DNA of 64,000 bases from positions 124,001-188,000 of the forward strand of contig CALKER010000009.1 in assembly GCA_938084835.1 (NCBI GenBank), written 5' to 3'. The DNA is from an uncultured Thermoguttaceae bacterium. Lineage in GTDB: Bacteria > Planctomycetota > Planctomycetia > Pirellulales > Thermoguttaceae. Shown one piece after another: positions 55,234 through 64,000 of this stretch (positions are counted from its first letter, which is position 1; every line of letters starts with the position of its first letter). The notes under the pieces are model-generated. The model saw nothing but the letters and a program-made list of their open reading frames with translations. It had not been told where the DNA came from and made no database searches. A program made the translations under genes and the position numbers.

Positions 55234-56541
55234 TTAAAAGCTTGCGCCGCGTGGCCAACGTCGGGAATACGGGGTGGATGACTTTGCGAAGAGCTGATTC
55301 ATCACATCAACAATAGCCCGGCCGTAAGCCGAGGCCGCAGCCACCACCTCATTCTGGGCGGAGGCCTCCTGTGCCTGCTTATACAGATGATTGAAGGACT
55401 GCCAGTCCACCGACCACTGCTCCTTCTGACCTCGCGCAGCAAGAGCTTCGGCCACATCTGCCAAATAACCCACAAACGATTGATCAACATTCGCACTATA
55501 GCTGCGAAAAGGCCCACTGTGGAGGACCCCCTGGGGTTGTCGCGACGCCGAGCGACGTCGGATAAGCCATTCCCATCCCACCCACCCTGCTGTCACCCCA
55601 GCGGCTAGGCCCAAGCAGGAGAACATCCCCAACCAATGTTTCCACAATATTCCTGCCAGGGCCGCGGCTCCAAGGAGCAGGAAAATTAGTAAAGCCGCGA
55701 TGGCGCGGAGCAGAATTCCCCCTCTTTCGCCCGGGCCTTTGCGGGAATCACGGCCGGCTGGGCCGACGCTGTCAACGCGAACCACGATCACCGAAATGTT
55801 GTCCGGCCCTCCATGAAAGTTGGCCAAATGAACGAGAAGTTGCGCGGCCTCCTTGGGCGGGAAAAGTCTTGCTACTTTTCCAATGTTTTCGTCGGCCACA
55901 GGACCGGAAAGTCCGTCGGTACAGAGCACGTACACATCGCCGGCCCGCAGATCGTCCCACTCCTGCAAATCAACTTTCACCTCCGGATGAGGGCCCAGGG
56001 AGCGGGTGATCACATTTTTTGGCAGGCACTCAAGCTCGTGCTCCTCAAATGCTGCAGGCTGAGCGGCCCTCAGCTCCCACACTAAGCTATGATCGAATGT
56101 CAACTGCTCGAATCTGCCATCGCGTAGACGGTAGACGCGACTATCCCCCACGTTGGCCACGATGATCTTCCGGGGCAAAAGGACCAAGGCACACACGGTG
56201 GTACCCATCCCCCGGAATTCCTCGTCTGATTGCCCTTTCCCATGAATTTGGCGGTTCGCCTCTTGAATTGCTTCTTCTAAGGCTTCAAGCGGGGAAAGCT
56301 GCGCCAGCTTACGATAAGTTTGAACCACCAAGTCGGTGGCCATTTTACTGGCCAATTCTCCTGCAGCGTGCGCCCCCATACCGTCGGCAACGACGAATAA
56401 ATGGCCCTGCTTCGACCATTGGGCATCTGTAGTGGCCGGGGCCGCGCAAACGCTGTCCTGATTGTTCGAGCGGCGCATCCCCACGTGGGTAATCGCCTCA
56501 AAAGTAACACCGAGGTGGGAGCCAGCCGATTGCGACTGCAT
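55234..56541 (-). CDS. PP2C-family protein phosphatase with transmembrane helices
   Basis: A 435-residue Mg/Mn-dependent Ser/Thr phosphatase of the PP2C/Stp type. Metal-binding blocks are complete: RRSNNQDS, VADGMGAHAAGE, CTDGLSG and GGPDNISVI, in residues ~10-255. Two hydrophobic segments follow (~278-325: AIAALLIFLLLGAAALAG and LGLAAGVTAGWVGW), then a cytoplasmic-type C-terminal helical region. In bacteria these enzymes reverse Hanks-type kinase phosphorylation; no kinase gene lies in this window, so the partner is unlinked. The ATG at 56541 lacks a clear ribosome-binding site. The MFS transporter follows downstream and may be co-transcribed. Confidence 0.9.
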   Translation of the reverse strand: MQSQSAGSHLGVTFEAITHVGMRRSNNQDSVCAAPATTDAQWSKQGHLFVVADGMGAHAAGELASKMATDLVVQTYRKLAQLSPLEALEEAIQEANRQIHGKGQSDEEFRGMGTTVCALVLLPRKIIVANVGDSRVYRLRDGRFEQLTFDHSLVWELRAAQPAAFEEHELECLPKNVITRSLGPHPEVKVDLQEWDDLRAGDVYVLCTDGLSGPVADENIGKVARLFPPKEAAQLLVHLANFHGGPDNISVIVVRVDSVGPAGRDSRKGPGERGGILLRAIAALLIFLLLGAAALAGILWKHWLGMFSCLGLAAGVTAGWVGWEWLIRRRSASRQPQGVLHSGPFRSYSANVDQSFVGYLADVAEALAARGQKEQWSVDWQSFNHLYKQAQEASAQNEVVAAASAYGRAIVDVMNQLFAKSSTPYSRRWPRGASF

Positions 56542-56598
56542 GGGGATTTCAAATGTTTATTACAATCCTCGCGCCTTGCCCGGATACGCCCGAGACAG

Positions 56599-56859
56599 CT
56601 AATGGGGAACAAGCCAAGCCGGCTCGGGGCCCATAAACTTCCCTTCCGCCAGTGGGCAGTCGCCTGAAGTCCTTTTCCACAAGCGTACCCTAAAATCGTG
56701 CCTCAGTTTATTCAAAAATCGCCGTCTCCTCCAGCCCACAAAGTTGAAGAAAGAATCCTCAAGGCCATCGTCCCAGTTTAAAAATCTTGCGCGGCGAAGC
56801 AGCCAGTCAAGAGACCCACTTGAGCCTCGATTCTCAGGCCGAAATTCTCGAAACCTCAC
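56599..56859 (-). CDS. Possible small Arg/Trp-rich protein upstream of the phosphatase
   Basis: An 86-codon frame beginning at GTG 56859, immediately after an in-frame TAA and with GGGAG six bases upstream, ends 57 bases before the phosphatase start. The product is basic and rich in Arg, Phe and Trp (FVGWRRRRFLNKLRHDF). No family is recognised. The ribosome-binding site and adjacency to a real gene favour it, but codon statistics were not computed and the amino-acid composition could be accidental. Confidence 0.3.
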   Translation of the reverse strand: MRFREFRPENRGSSGSLDWLLRRARFLNWDDGLEDSFFNFVGWRRRRFLNKLRHDFRVRLWKRTSGDCPLAEGKFMGPEPAWLVPH

Positions 56860-58912
56860 TTAATTCTCCCGTCGCAAAGCTGAATGAAAAGCTCCGGCAA
56901 GACGGGCCTATTGATGAGGTTAAAGGACAAAAAACTCTGGGTGTCGCGTATGTTGAGGCGGGTTAGGGAAAAGACTCAGCGGCAGAGCTTGTCCAAAGTC
57001 TTGCCTAACCGTGAAGCCTTCATGAAGAACTACCAAATTTGGAAGGAGCGATCGTATACCGACGAGGCAGCTTCGAACGACGGTACATTTAACAACGACA
57101 GTGCTTCAATAAATTAACTTTGTTGATCACCTAAATCAACTTCCGAAACGACGACTCGTCAAAAATGGCGATCCCGCGTCAACTTTTTTCGCCTCTGCAG
57201 GAAAATAACGACGAATAGCCCCAGGAGCCCACTCAAACGGGGGGAAACTCCAGCACAATTTCCTCAAACTGGGGATTCGAGAACAGGCTGTGGTAGGCAT
57301 GTTACGCGTTCGCTTCACTCGCGGGGAAAATTAACATACCCACTTAAAGAGGCGCGTATCGCTTACGGACCGCGGGCGGGACATTGGTGATTTAACTTAC
57401 GCCCTTGAAGGGTCGAGAGTAGAAAACAAAGCACTAAAAATTAGATGGTGAAGCCCGCTCGCCGGGGCGCTTCGGCGTGCTTCGACGAAATCAATTTGTT
57501 TTGGTCATCCTGGGACAATCCTTGGATAAGACTCCTTGAAGACTTACCCTACGGCTGAAATATCGTAGAACGACCCCTCGAGGACTACTCGGGGCTTGCT
57601 TTTTGGGACGTGCCAGTGGCGAACCCATGAGCCGCCCGTGCCGCGGGCCAAATGCCATTGGACTACTGTTTTGAAAAAATAAGCCCTCATTTCTTTGAAA
57701 CGCGATGCGCCGAAAGAGCTACCGCCCCAGGGATTGAAAGTTAGGATCAAATCGGGTGGCCAGGACAGTTTGTGCCCGCTCGATGTGCATTGTGGGACAG
57801 GCAGGCTAGTAACCGCCAAACCGTAAGTAGATACCGTTAGGAAGATGAGCTGGGAACGCCTCCTACCACCAGGTGATCGGCCGTTGAGGACTGGAAATTT
57901 CCCGCCACTGGAGATGAAAAAACATGGCCGGGGATCTCCGCCCTCCCGTTTCGAACCTGCCACGCCTCTCCCGTTAGATTATTTCGCCGTAAGCAGCGGA
58001 GTAACCGTTTTGGGGCTTCCTTAACACTTGCCCGAAAGCAAACCGGCGAAAGTGTTACCGGCCGGCCTCCTTCAGTGCGGACTCTAGCGGGAGACCCCTG
58101 CCCCGCGTAGAAACGGGTGGGAGATCCCCGGCACTCACTGCCCCTTCGCCACCTGCGGATATGCCCCTACCCGTTTTGGGCCGCCCCTTTGGTGTTGCCG
58201 GAACCTTGCCGCTCCGGCAGCTCACTACTCTATTTTTCCTTTGCCGAGGTAGACTGCCCAGCACGGAAAAGAGGAAATTTGAGCCAGGTGGGACATAACT
58301 TGGGCAACCAATCGGTGATTAGGGATAGAACACGCGTCATTTTTGCCCTTTCACAAGAAAACCCTCGGAATCACCTAGGCCCATCGCAAAGCACCGGCAG
58401 GAGGTTCGTAAGGCCACCCATTAACCAGTTCGCCTGCACTTGGAACTTGTCTTAGCAAAAGATCGGGCCAACCTGCAGGTTTTAGAGCTAAGCATTGTGC
58501 AACGGTTAAACGTCATGGTTGCTGAGCCGGTTTGCTTAACTTAGGAAGCTAAGGCGCAGCTGCCACCAGGGGTTATTACCCCGGCTCATTTGCCTCGGGA
58601 AGCGGAATCACTCGGTATAGCGCGAAAAATCCTCGTGATTTAGAGGGAGCCTGCAGCACTCTCCGGAAGCGCAAGACTTGAGCCAACCTCTATCCACTTA
58701 CCGATCCACCGGCTACCCAGGGGGCAACAGCTGTGGGGTTCCGTCGCCGGAAATGTCCTGGGAGCAAGGTGAGCCAATTGCCACCCTGCATGCCCGCCAA
58801 GTTCCGCCCGGTCCGCTAAAGCAGGGACAAAGCTCCACCCCTCAGGGCTTTGGCCGCAGAGGACAGACCAGAACGCAAGACCGGAACGAATAGCCCCAAC
58901 CCGCTTGAGCTC
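56860..58912. other. 2-kb gene-poor stretch
   Basis: The longest stretch without a supported gene. It holds several overlapping open frames on both strands with no recognisable family. The most protein-like pieces are a plus-strand 77-codon basic frame (56884-57117, no ribosome-binding site) and a stop-interrupted reading at 58422-58643. I saw no complete tRNA; a T-loop-like string near 57950 lacks a matching stem. Confidence 0.55.
58422..58643 (+). pseudogene. Possible decayed coding fragment
   Basis: In one plus-strand frame the reading VLAKDRANLQVLELSIVQRL, then VMVAEPV, a TAG (58542-58544), then EAKAQLPPGVITPAHLPRE and ESLGIARKILV, ending at TAG (58641-58643), looks like a helical protein interrupted by a nonsense codon. 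No start codon with a ribosome-binding site is evident and I do not recognise the family. It could be chance. Confidence 0.25.
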
Positions 58913-60796
58913 CTAGTTACCACTGGTCCCCTCCTCCGGGATGGACATGCCATCACATGACCGGGTACCGGTCCCTGGCTCCTGGGAGTGGTACGTTCGC
59001 GATAGGTAGTACACATGCCGCCGATATGTAAACAGCCTCTGACCGGTTTCCGCATCCCATACAATGACCGTGCCGTCCGATGAGGCGGTGACGATCCGCC
59101 GTCCGTCAGGACTGAAGGCCGCAGAGCGCACCTGATCGCTATGCCCCTCGAGCGTAAGAAACTTTCGGCCACTTGCCGCATCCCACACAATGGCCGTATG
59201 ATCCGATGACGCGCTGACGATCTTCTGACCATCAGGACTGAAGGCTGCGGAGTAAACAAAACCGGTGTGCCCCTTGAGTGTTAGTAGTGGCCGGCCACTT
59301 TCTGCATCCCACACCATGGCCGTCTTATCGTCCGAGGCGGTAACAATCCGCAGGCCGTCGGGGCTATAGGCTGCAGACATCACCGGAGCGGTATGGCCCC
59401 GGAGGGTCAAAAGCCCCTTGGCACTTGTGGCATCCCACACCATGGCCGTGGTGTCCGCGGAAGCGGTAACGAGCCTTCGCCCGTCAGGACTGAAGGCCGC
59501 AGTCAGGATCGGCGCGGAATGCGCCCGAAGGGTAAGGAGCGATGTACCAGTTTCCGTGTCCCACACCATGACCGTCCCGTCAAGCGCGGCGGTGACAATC
59601 CACAAGCCGTTTGGACTGTAGGTCGCAGAAAGGACGTGACTGGCATGGCCCTGGAGTGTCAGCAGCTTCTGCCCATTTACCGAGTCCCACACCATGGCTG
59701 TGCTATCCTCTGACGCGCTGACGATCGTACGCCCGTGGGGACTGTAGTTCGCACAGTAGACATCGCCGCTATGCCCCCGGAGCGTGATCACCGGCTCACC
59801 CTTTTGCACATCCCATACGAGGACTGTCCCACCGTCCGCGGCAGAGACAATCCACAGGCCGTTAGGACTGTAGGCCGCAAAGTTGATGCGCACCTTACGC
59901 ACTGGCTGAAGCGGCGGGAGAGCGCTTCTTACAACCGCTAAATCAAAATCGGGGAAATTCCCTCGCATCATGGGGTTTTGAGTACGATCCAGTGTTGCTA
60001 CATATTTTTCCGTAGATTTCGTGGCATACCTCGCCCACTCTGCAAGCGTAACAGTGCCACTTTCATTCAAATCTGCCTCGCCTTGCAAACCCTCAAGCAA
60101 ATAGTGCATAAAAACCCCATGCGCAAACTTCGACTCCTCCACCACCCCCTGCCCTGGCGAAGAGCTAACTAAAAGGAGGATCCCCTCGGGTAACACGTCT
60201 GGCACACTAAAGGAAACGCCTCGGATTTCGCCCTCCAAATGCCTAGGCACAATTTCTTTGGGTACCGCCGCTTCATCCTGCGAAGCATCCACCACGAAGA
60301 GTTTCCACTTTGCTCGACTATCCTGCATAAGCCGGTAGACGACTTCCACCGCAATCAAGTGCGAGGGATCCATCTCTGCATCCGCCGGACAGAGGTAGCT
60401 CGTGCCCTCCAAACGCACTCCGCGGCCAGAAAATACAACGAGGACTAGGTCGTTCGGCCCCGCCGCCTCCAATGTCAACCGTACTTGACGTTCGATATTG
60501 GCCTTGGTCGGATAGAGGCCAATCGGCGACTCCTCGTGCAACACCAAAACCCGCTCAGGGGTAAAACCACCATGGATCAGTGCCTCGCCCAAGGCCTGCA
60601 CATCCGCACTACAGTAGGTACGGTCGGACTTAATGTGGTGATATTTGTCCACACCTATCAGAACTGCCCACCGCGCTGGATCCGGGATAACCGGTTGGTG
60701 TTCAGCATTCCACCTCGAGCGCGAACAAGCACCGGGTAACGTTAACCCCATAACAAGCCCGATGAGGCAACCAGCCCTCGATGAGACTGAGCGCAT
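58913..60796 (-). CDS. Lipoprotein with catalytically dead caspase fold, EF-hand loop and seven WD40 repeats
   Basis: 627 residues from ATG 60796, which follows GGAGGG; the frame is open 44 codons further but without a site. A lipobox L20-P-G-A-C24 predicts a membrane-anchored exported lipoprotein. Residues ~40-290 match the bacterial caspase-like (peptidase C14) fold: WAVLIGVDKYHH, FSGRGVRLEG, YLCPADAEMDP, VVDASQDEA. The expected catalytic His (FSGHG) is R125 and the expected Cys (DACR) is S172, so proteolysis is unlikely. D242-x-N-x-S-x-T...E253 fits a canonical EF-hand loop. Residues ~300-600 are seven WD40 units of 42 residues (SPDG...VWD), a complete propeller. It is monocistronic. A scaffold or sensor role is inferred. 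Confidence 0.9.
   Translation of the reverse strand: MRSVSSRAGCLIGLVMGLTLPGACSRSRWNAEHQPVIPDPARWAVLIGVDKYHHIKSDRTYCSADVQALGEALIHGGFTPERVLVLHEESPIGLYPTKANIERQVRLTLEAAGPNDLVLVVFSGRGVRLEGTSYLCPADAEMDPSHLIAVEVVYRLMQDSRAKWKLFVVDASQDEAAVPKEIVPRHLEGEIRGVSFSVPDVLPEGILLLVSSSPGQGVVEESKFAHGVFMHYLLEGLQGEADLNESGTVTLAEWARYATKSTEKYVATLDRTQNPMMRGNFPDFDLAVVRSALPPLQPVRKVRINFAAYSPNGLWIVSAADGGTVLVWDVQKGEPVITLRGHSGDVYCANYSPHGRTIVSASEDSTAMVWDSVNGQKLLTLQGHASHVLSATYSPNGLWIVTAALDGTVMVWDTETGTSLLTLRAHSAPILTAAFSPDGRRLVTASADTTAMVWDATSAKGLLTLRGHTAPVMSAAYSPDGLRIVTASDDKTAMVWDAESGRPLLTLKGHTGFVYSAAFSPDGQKIVSASSDHTAIVWDAASGRKFLTLEGHSDQVRSAAFSPDGRRIVTASSDGTVIVWDAETGQRLFTYRRHVYYLSRTYHSQEPGTGTRSCDGMSIPEEGTSGN
58992..59893 (-). 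repeat. Seven ~126-bp WD40-coding repeats
   Basis: Within the lipoprotein gene, seven 42-codon units (the first slightly longer) encode blades with AxYSPxG or AxFSPDG, IVxAS, and MVWD signatures. Consecutive units are alike at DNA level (repeated forms of CCACACCATGGCCG and GACTGAAGGC on the plus strand), which points to recent duplication or conversion among blades 4-7. Confidence 0.7.
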
Positions 60797-61733
60797 TTCC
60801 CACCCTCCGATCACCACACTTTTCCACCCGGCCCAATTTCGGATTTTGGGCCACTTGCCCAAAAAAGCGTCGCATGGTGTGGCATGGGGTGCATTCAAGA
60901 AGCTACCCGGGCAGGCCCAACCCGTCAAGAAGCCGCAGCTTCTGCCTCAAAATGCGCCGGGCGTGTAAACTCGGAACTATTAATGGAGGGTGACGGAAAA
61001 AGAACCACCCAGCCTACCGCCGAAGCCCAACGCAAACCGCGAGCAGGATCGTGACGTAGCGCGGTATAAAACTTGCACGTGAAGTAAGCCCGCGCGCCTA
61101 GAGCGGGAAGGCAGCGAAAACTTCCCCGAAATGACGGCGGAGGCCATCGCAGGTCTTTCTAAGGACGAGGACCTACCCCGTCATAACGCAAGTGGGGCAA
61201 GCTTGTTCATCTAAGTAGTGTGGGAAAAGCAGCTAATCCTTTGCTCCCCCGAATTCTTTTGTATCCGCAAGACAAGTCTTAAGGCCGCTGCGTAGCACTC
61301 GACCTCAAAAATATGAAACTGATTAGCAAAATTTCACTTTAAGCCCACTTGTGAAAAATCCCATTGTGAAAAAGACCCATATCAGAAGTAACCGTCGTCA
61401 AGGGGGTAAGTCGCCCGAAAACCCGGTAGCCCTCTCCGCCATTGCGGCCAACAAAGAAAAGGGACTGCAGTGTCAGGATAATGACACCGCGTATCGTTGC
61501 ACATTTGTACTTGGGGTTCTTAATCCAGCTTAATCAACCCAATGGGTACGCCGCACGTAATTCATCCCACATAGGTCGCGCCACTACCTAGAAAGGTCTT
61601 GCCGCATTTCACATTATTCATAACCTGCAAAACTGTTGAAAACCCGCCCTAAAGCAAACTAACTCCAAACAAGGGCTATTCGCATTCATCCCAGGAAAAG
61701 CAACCACTTGGGCTTTACCACTTTGTGGGAACG
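60797..61733. other. 0.94-kb spacer between coaC and the caspase-fold gene
   Basis: Both flanking genes are on the minus strand. No gene is supported; a 60-codon plus-strand frame (61351-61533) has no family match. No RNA gene or strong terminator was recognised. Confidence 0.5.
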
Positions 61734-62312
61734 CTATCGCAACTTTTTTTCCCGCGGAGGGAGAGTGCGTAAGACTTCCACCAGCCGTTCGAAGATTTGC
61801 TCGGGCTCAGCCATGCGACCGGCACCCACCATGCCGCAACTAAGGTAGCCGGACTCTGGCTCGATGATGTGGATTCCATCTTGGCGGAGTTGTTGGAGAT
61901 TGCGCTGGACAACCGGCTTCTGCCACATGGCAACGTTCATCGCGGGAGCCACAAAGATAGGGCCGGAAAAAGCAAGCACAAGAGTGGACAAAAGGTCATC
62001 GGCAAGTCCCAAAGCCGCTTTCGCGAGGAAATTAGCCGTCGCCGGTGCTACGCACAGAATGTCCGCCTCTTGAGCTAATTCGATATGCGGATGGGTGAGC
62101 GTATCCCACATACCTAGGGCGACCGGTCGGCGGCTTAAAGCCTCGAAGGTCTTCGGCGACACCAAATGAGTGGCGGCCTCCGTCATCACCACAGTTACGC
62201 CCGCAGAAGCTTGCACCAACCTGCTGACCAGTGTGGCCGCTTTGTAGGCCGCAATTCCGCCGGTAACCCCAATAACCACCTCCCGGCCTTGTAAACTCGG
62301 GCTCTTTTCCAT
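61734..62312 (-). CDS. coaC: Phosphopantothenoylcysteine decarboxylase (stand-alone CoaC)
   Basis: FMN-dependent enzyme that decarboxylates phosphopantothenoylcysteine to phosphopantetheine in coenzyme A synthesis. 192 residues from ATG 62312, preceded by AAGGTG at 8 bases. Motifs: VIGVTGGIAAYKA, H-containing THPHIELAQEADILCVAPATANFLAK (quoted in part: APATANFLAK), FVAPAMNVAMW, and the substrate-clamp Cys segment GYLSCGMVGAGRM. In many bacteria this domain is fused to CoaB; the protein ends after the CoaC domain and no CoaB-like sequence follows, so CoaB must be elsewhere. It follows rpoZ and gmk on the same strand, the order common in bacteria. Confidence 0.93.
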   Translation of the reverse strand: MEKSPSLQGREVVIGVTGGIAAYKAATLVSRLVQASAGVTVVMTEAATHLVSPKTFEALSRRPVALGMWDTLTHPHIELAQEADILCVAPATANFLAKAALGLADDLLSTLVLAFSGPIFVAPAMNVAMWQKPVVQRNLQQLRQDGIHIIEPESGYLSCGMVGAGRMAEPEQIFERLVEVLRTLPPREKKLR

Positions 62313-62435
62313 ATTTCGATCACCTTTCAACACCCAAAAGCAACACGCATTTTCTCCATCGTTGATGTCCAACAGGCCGAGGCGGAAACGCCCCATTCCG
62401 GCCCCCCTCAGACCGCTTCAACCCACCCAAGCATC

Positions 62436-62699
62436 TCAGAAACCGGGAAAACCCATCTCGGGTGGCCCGATTTTGGCTCCGTCTGAGTCGGCAATTTGTA
62501 CATTCAACTCGGTATCCAGATAGATTTTGTCCTGCAGGATTTCCTGCAGGATGATTTTCATCCGATCGTTGGTGTCCAGCTGGACGAGGGGCTCGGCCCC
62601 CTGCATCAGGGCAATCAAACGTTTTTGAATGAGGGTGGTCAAGCGAAATGGCCCACCGACTTTCCGGAAGATTTCCTCATCACACAATTCTTCGTACAT
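62436..62699 (-). CDS. rpoZ: RNA polymerase omega subunit
   Basis: Small subunit that aids assembly of RNA polymerase around beta'. 87 residues. The omega signature FRKVGGPFRLTTLIQKRLIA and the following LMQGAEPLVQ are present near the N-terminus, and position between gmk and coaC supports the call. The C-terminal half is longer and more acidic than in E. coli. ATG 62699 has GGGAG upstream at a somewhat long distance. Confidence 0.85.
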   Translation of the reverse strand: MYEELCDEEIFRKVGGPFRLTTLIQKRLIALMQGAEPLVQLDTNDRMKIILQEILQDKIYLDTELNVQIADSDGAKIGPPEMGFPGF

Positions 62700-63492
62700 G
62701 GCCTTCTACAACTCCCTACCTCGCACGTCAAGGTTCACACCAGCTTTAGGCTTATACGCTGTCAGCCGTGGAACTCCATCAATCGAGACACGCTCCCTTA
62801 TGATGCCGCCTTGAAAATGGCCAGCATCCAAAGCAAGTTCTGCTTTTTGCCTCTCACTCTACAAGTAAAGTGTTTGCCCCGAGCGAGGAACTTCCTCGCC
62901 AGCATCACGGGGAATTTTTACTGGACTCACCCGCCCCGGCCTTAAGCTTCGGCTCCCCGCAAGTATTGCTCCACGATTCGCGATTCCAGCAAACCTTGCG
63001 GGGAAAACGTGGATCACTTCCGACGGAGATATTTTGCTCCTCCAGGCCAGCCTTTGAACCACTCGATACCCCATTTCACTTATTGGCAAGGGCTACAAGT
63101 CGCAGTTATTTTATCGCCAAAGGCAAGATGCCTGTTTCCTAACGAAAAACGAAACCACCGCTGTGGCCGCATCGGGCTTTCATGAGCCAAAAGCCGGCCT
63201 GGCGCAGCTGCGAGCTCAGCCCCCACCGGCAAGGGGAGAAAAACCACGCCCACTGACCGCACGGACGCCCGAGATTTCCGCGGAGCCCCTGGAAGCCGTC
63301 ACAGGTGTCGCTGGGTCGCATGGCCGTAGTTCCGTTACCAACGGTTCAGCCGTCGCTCCCATCCCAGCGGTTTCTTACCACGACCCGCAAGACGGTGCGG
63401 TTGTCGGGTGGGTGCCTTAGAAAAACCGAACCCCGTTGAAAAATCGTGGAGCTAAATACAAACCTGCGCCCTACTGCAACCCTGCTTCCTAA
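62700..63492. other. 0.8-kb spacer between gmk and rpoZ
   Basis: Unusually long for a gene pair that is normally adjacent. No supported gene; the short frames present have no ribosome-binding site or family. A separate promoter for rpoZ-coaC is therefore likely but was not identified. Confidence 0.5.
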
Positions 63493-64000
63493 TTAATTAC
63501 TTAAGCCTGCCTCTGCTTTAAGAATCTCACGAATTTGATTAACGACATCATCCAGATTATCATTCACGACTTGGTACCGATAATGGTTAGCGAACTTTAA
63601 TTCTTGGGTGGCTCGGGCCAGCCGTTCGTTGGCTGAAAATGCATCCTCGGTACCTCTTTGGGTCAATCGGTGTTTCAGTTCTTCCAGGCTCGGGGGGAGG
63701 AGGAAGATACTCACGGCTTCAGGGTAAATTGCCATCACCTGGCTTGCACCCTGGACATCGATCTCCAATAACACCCATCGACCGGCCCGGAGATGGCGCT
63801 CCACCTCCTCGCGCAATGTTCCGTACCAATGCCCGCCAAAGATTTGGAAACACTCAAGGAAGTCTCCGGCGACTTTTCTGCGGGCAAATTCTTCGGGGGT
63901 GAGGAAGTAGTAGTCCACGCCGTCCCGTTCCTCCGGTCGCGGCGGCCGGGTTGTAACAGAGACACTTCGAACAAGCGGTACGGGCGCGCGTTCAAGTAGG
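63493..64000 (-). CDS. gmk: Guanylate kinase, N-terminus beyond window edge
   Basis: Converts GMP to GDP with ATP. 169 codons are visible; the P-loop and first residues lie past base 64000. Visible blocks: LLERAPVPLVRSVSVTTRPP (GMP-binding Arg/Ser region), DYYFLTPEEF, HWYGTLREEVE, VLLEIDVQGASQV (Walker-B-like DVQGA), IFLLPPSLEELKHRLTQRG, and the lid. No frameshift is seen. It would be the first gene of the gmk-rpoZ-coaC series. Confidence 0.95.
   Translation of the reverse strand, partial: LLERAPVPLVRSVSVTTRPPRPEERDGVDYYFLTPEEFARRKVAGDFLECFQIFGGHWYGTLREEVERHLRAGRWVLLEIDVQGASQVMAIYPEAVSIFLLPPSLEELKHRLTQRGTEDAFSANERLARATQELKFANHYRYQVVNDNLDDVVNQIREILKAEAGLSN

Noticed and set aside
56884-57117. 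77-codon basic plus-strand frame
   Set aside because: Plausible composition but no ribosome-binding site and no recognised family.
57544-57963. 139-codon minus-strand open frame
   Set aside because: No ribosome-binding site, no recognised family, and other frames in the same DNA are equally open.
57940-57985. tRNA-like T-loop string (GTTCGAA on the minus strand)
   Set aside because: The bases flanking the loop do not form the 5-bp T-stem and no acceptor or anticodon arm fits.

Overview
The window looks like a chromosomal segment of a planctomycete (Pirellulales-like, possibly thermophilic; this is inferred from gene families, not from a marker gene). Reasons: about a fifth to a quarter of the DNA is non-coding; there is a caspase-fold/WD40 lipoprotein, a very large GspK-like pseudopilin with several other pilin-like proteins, a hypothetical DUF4175-type membrane protein, REC-HATPase fusion proteins, a stand-alone CoaC, a split glycine decarboxylase (GcvPA/GcvPB) and Tat-exported Gfo/Idh/MocA proteins. 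No rRNA, tRNA, CRISPR array, insertion sequence or phage gene could be supported.

Layout. 1-10.2 kb (minus strand): partial rlmN, a small nucleoside-deoxyribosyltransferase-like protein, a tex gene with a ~500-residue disordered insertion, and an exported heparinase II/III-family lyase. 10.7-15.2 kb: a 1496-residue membrane protein with a ~770-residue low-complexity middle. 16.5-23.6 kb (plus): a signalling block with a CHASE-PAS-PAS-HisKA-HATPase-REC-REC-HPt hybrid kinase and two paralogous REC-HATPase proteins. 23.9-30.1 kb: a GH99-like protein, the replicative helicase dnaB, a probable kinase relic, a GH43-like protein and a Gfo/Idh/MocA oxidoreductase. 30.4-36.1 kb (minus): glycine cleavage operon gcvT-gcvH-gcvPA-gcvPB-lipoate ligase. 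36.7-53.8 kb (plus): a 17-kb type IV filament / type II secretion-like cluster (PilB-PilT-PilB-GspF, then five pilin-like proteins, the last of 1837 residues). 53.9-64 kb (minus): MFS transporter, PP2C phosphatase with membrane anchor, a 2-kb gene-poor stretch, a caspase-fold/WD40 lipoprotein, coaC, rpoZ and partial gmk.

The genes that clearly work together are the glycine cleavage operon (T, H, P1, P2 and a lipoyl-attaching enzyme) and the filament cluster (two assembly ATPases, one retraction ATPase, one platform protein and its pilins). The hybrid kinase with the two following receivers is a plausible phosphorelay by position. The most unusual items are the lipoprotein at 58.9-60.8 kb, whose caspase fold has lost both catalytic residues while keeping an EF-hand loop and a seven-bladed propeller, and the filament cluster, whose pilin-like proteins share Asp/Asn-Gly calcium-loop motifs and lead up to a giant GspK-like tip candidate.
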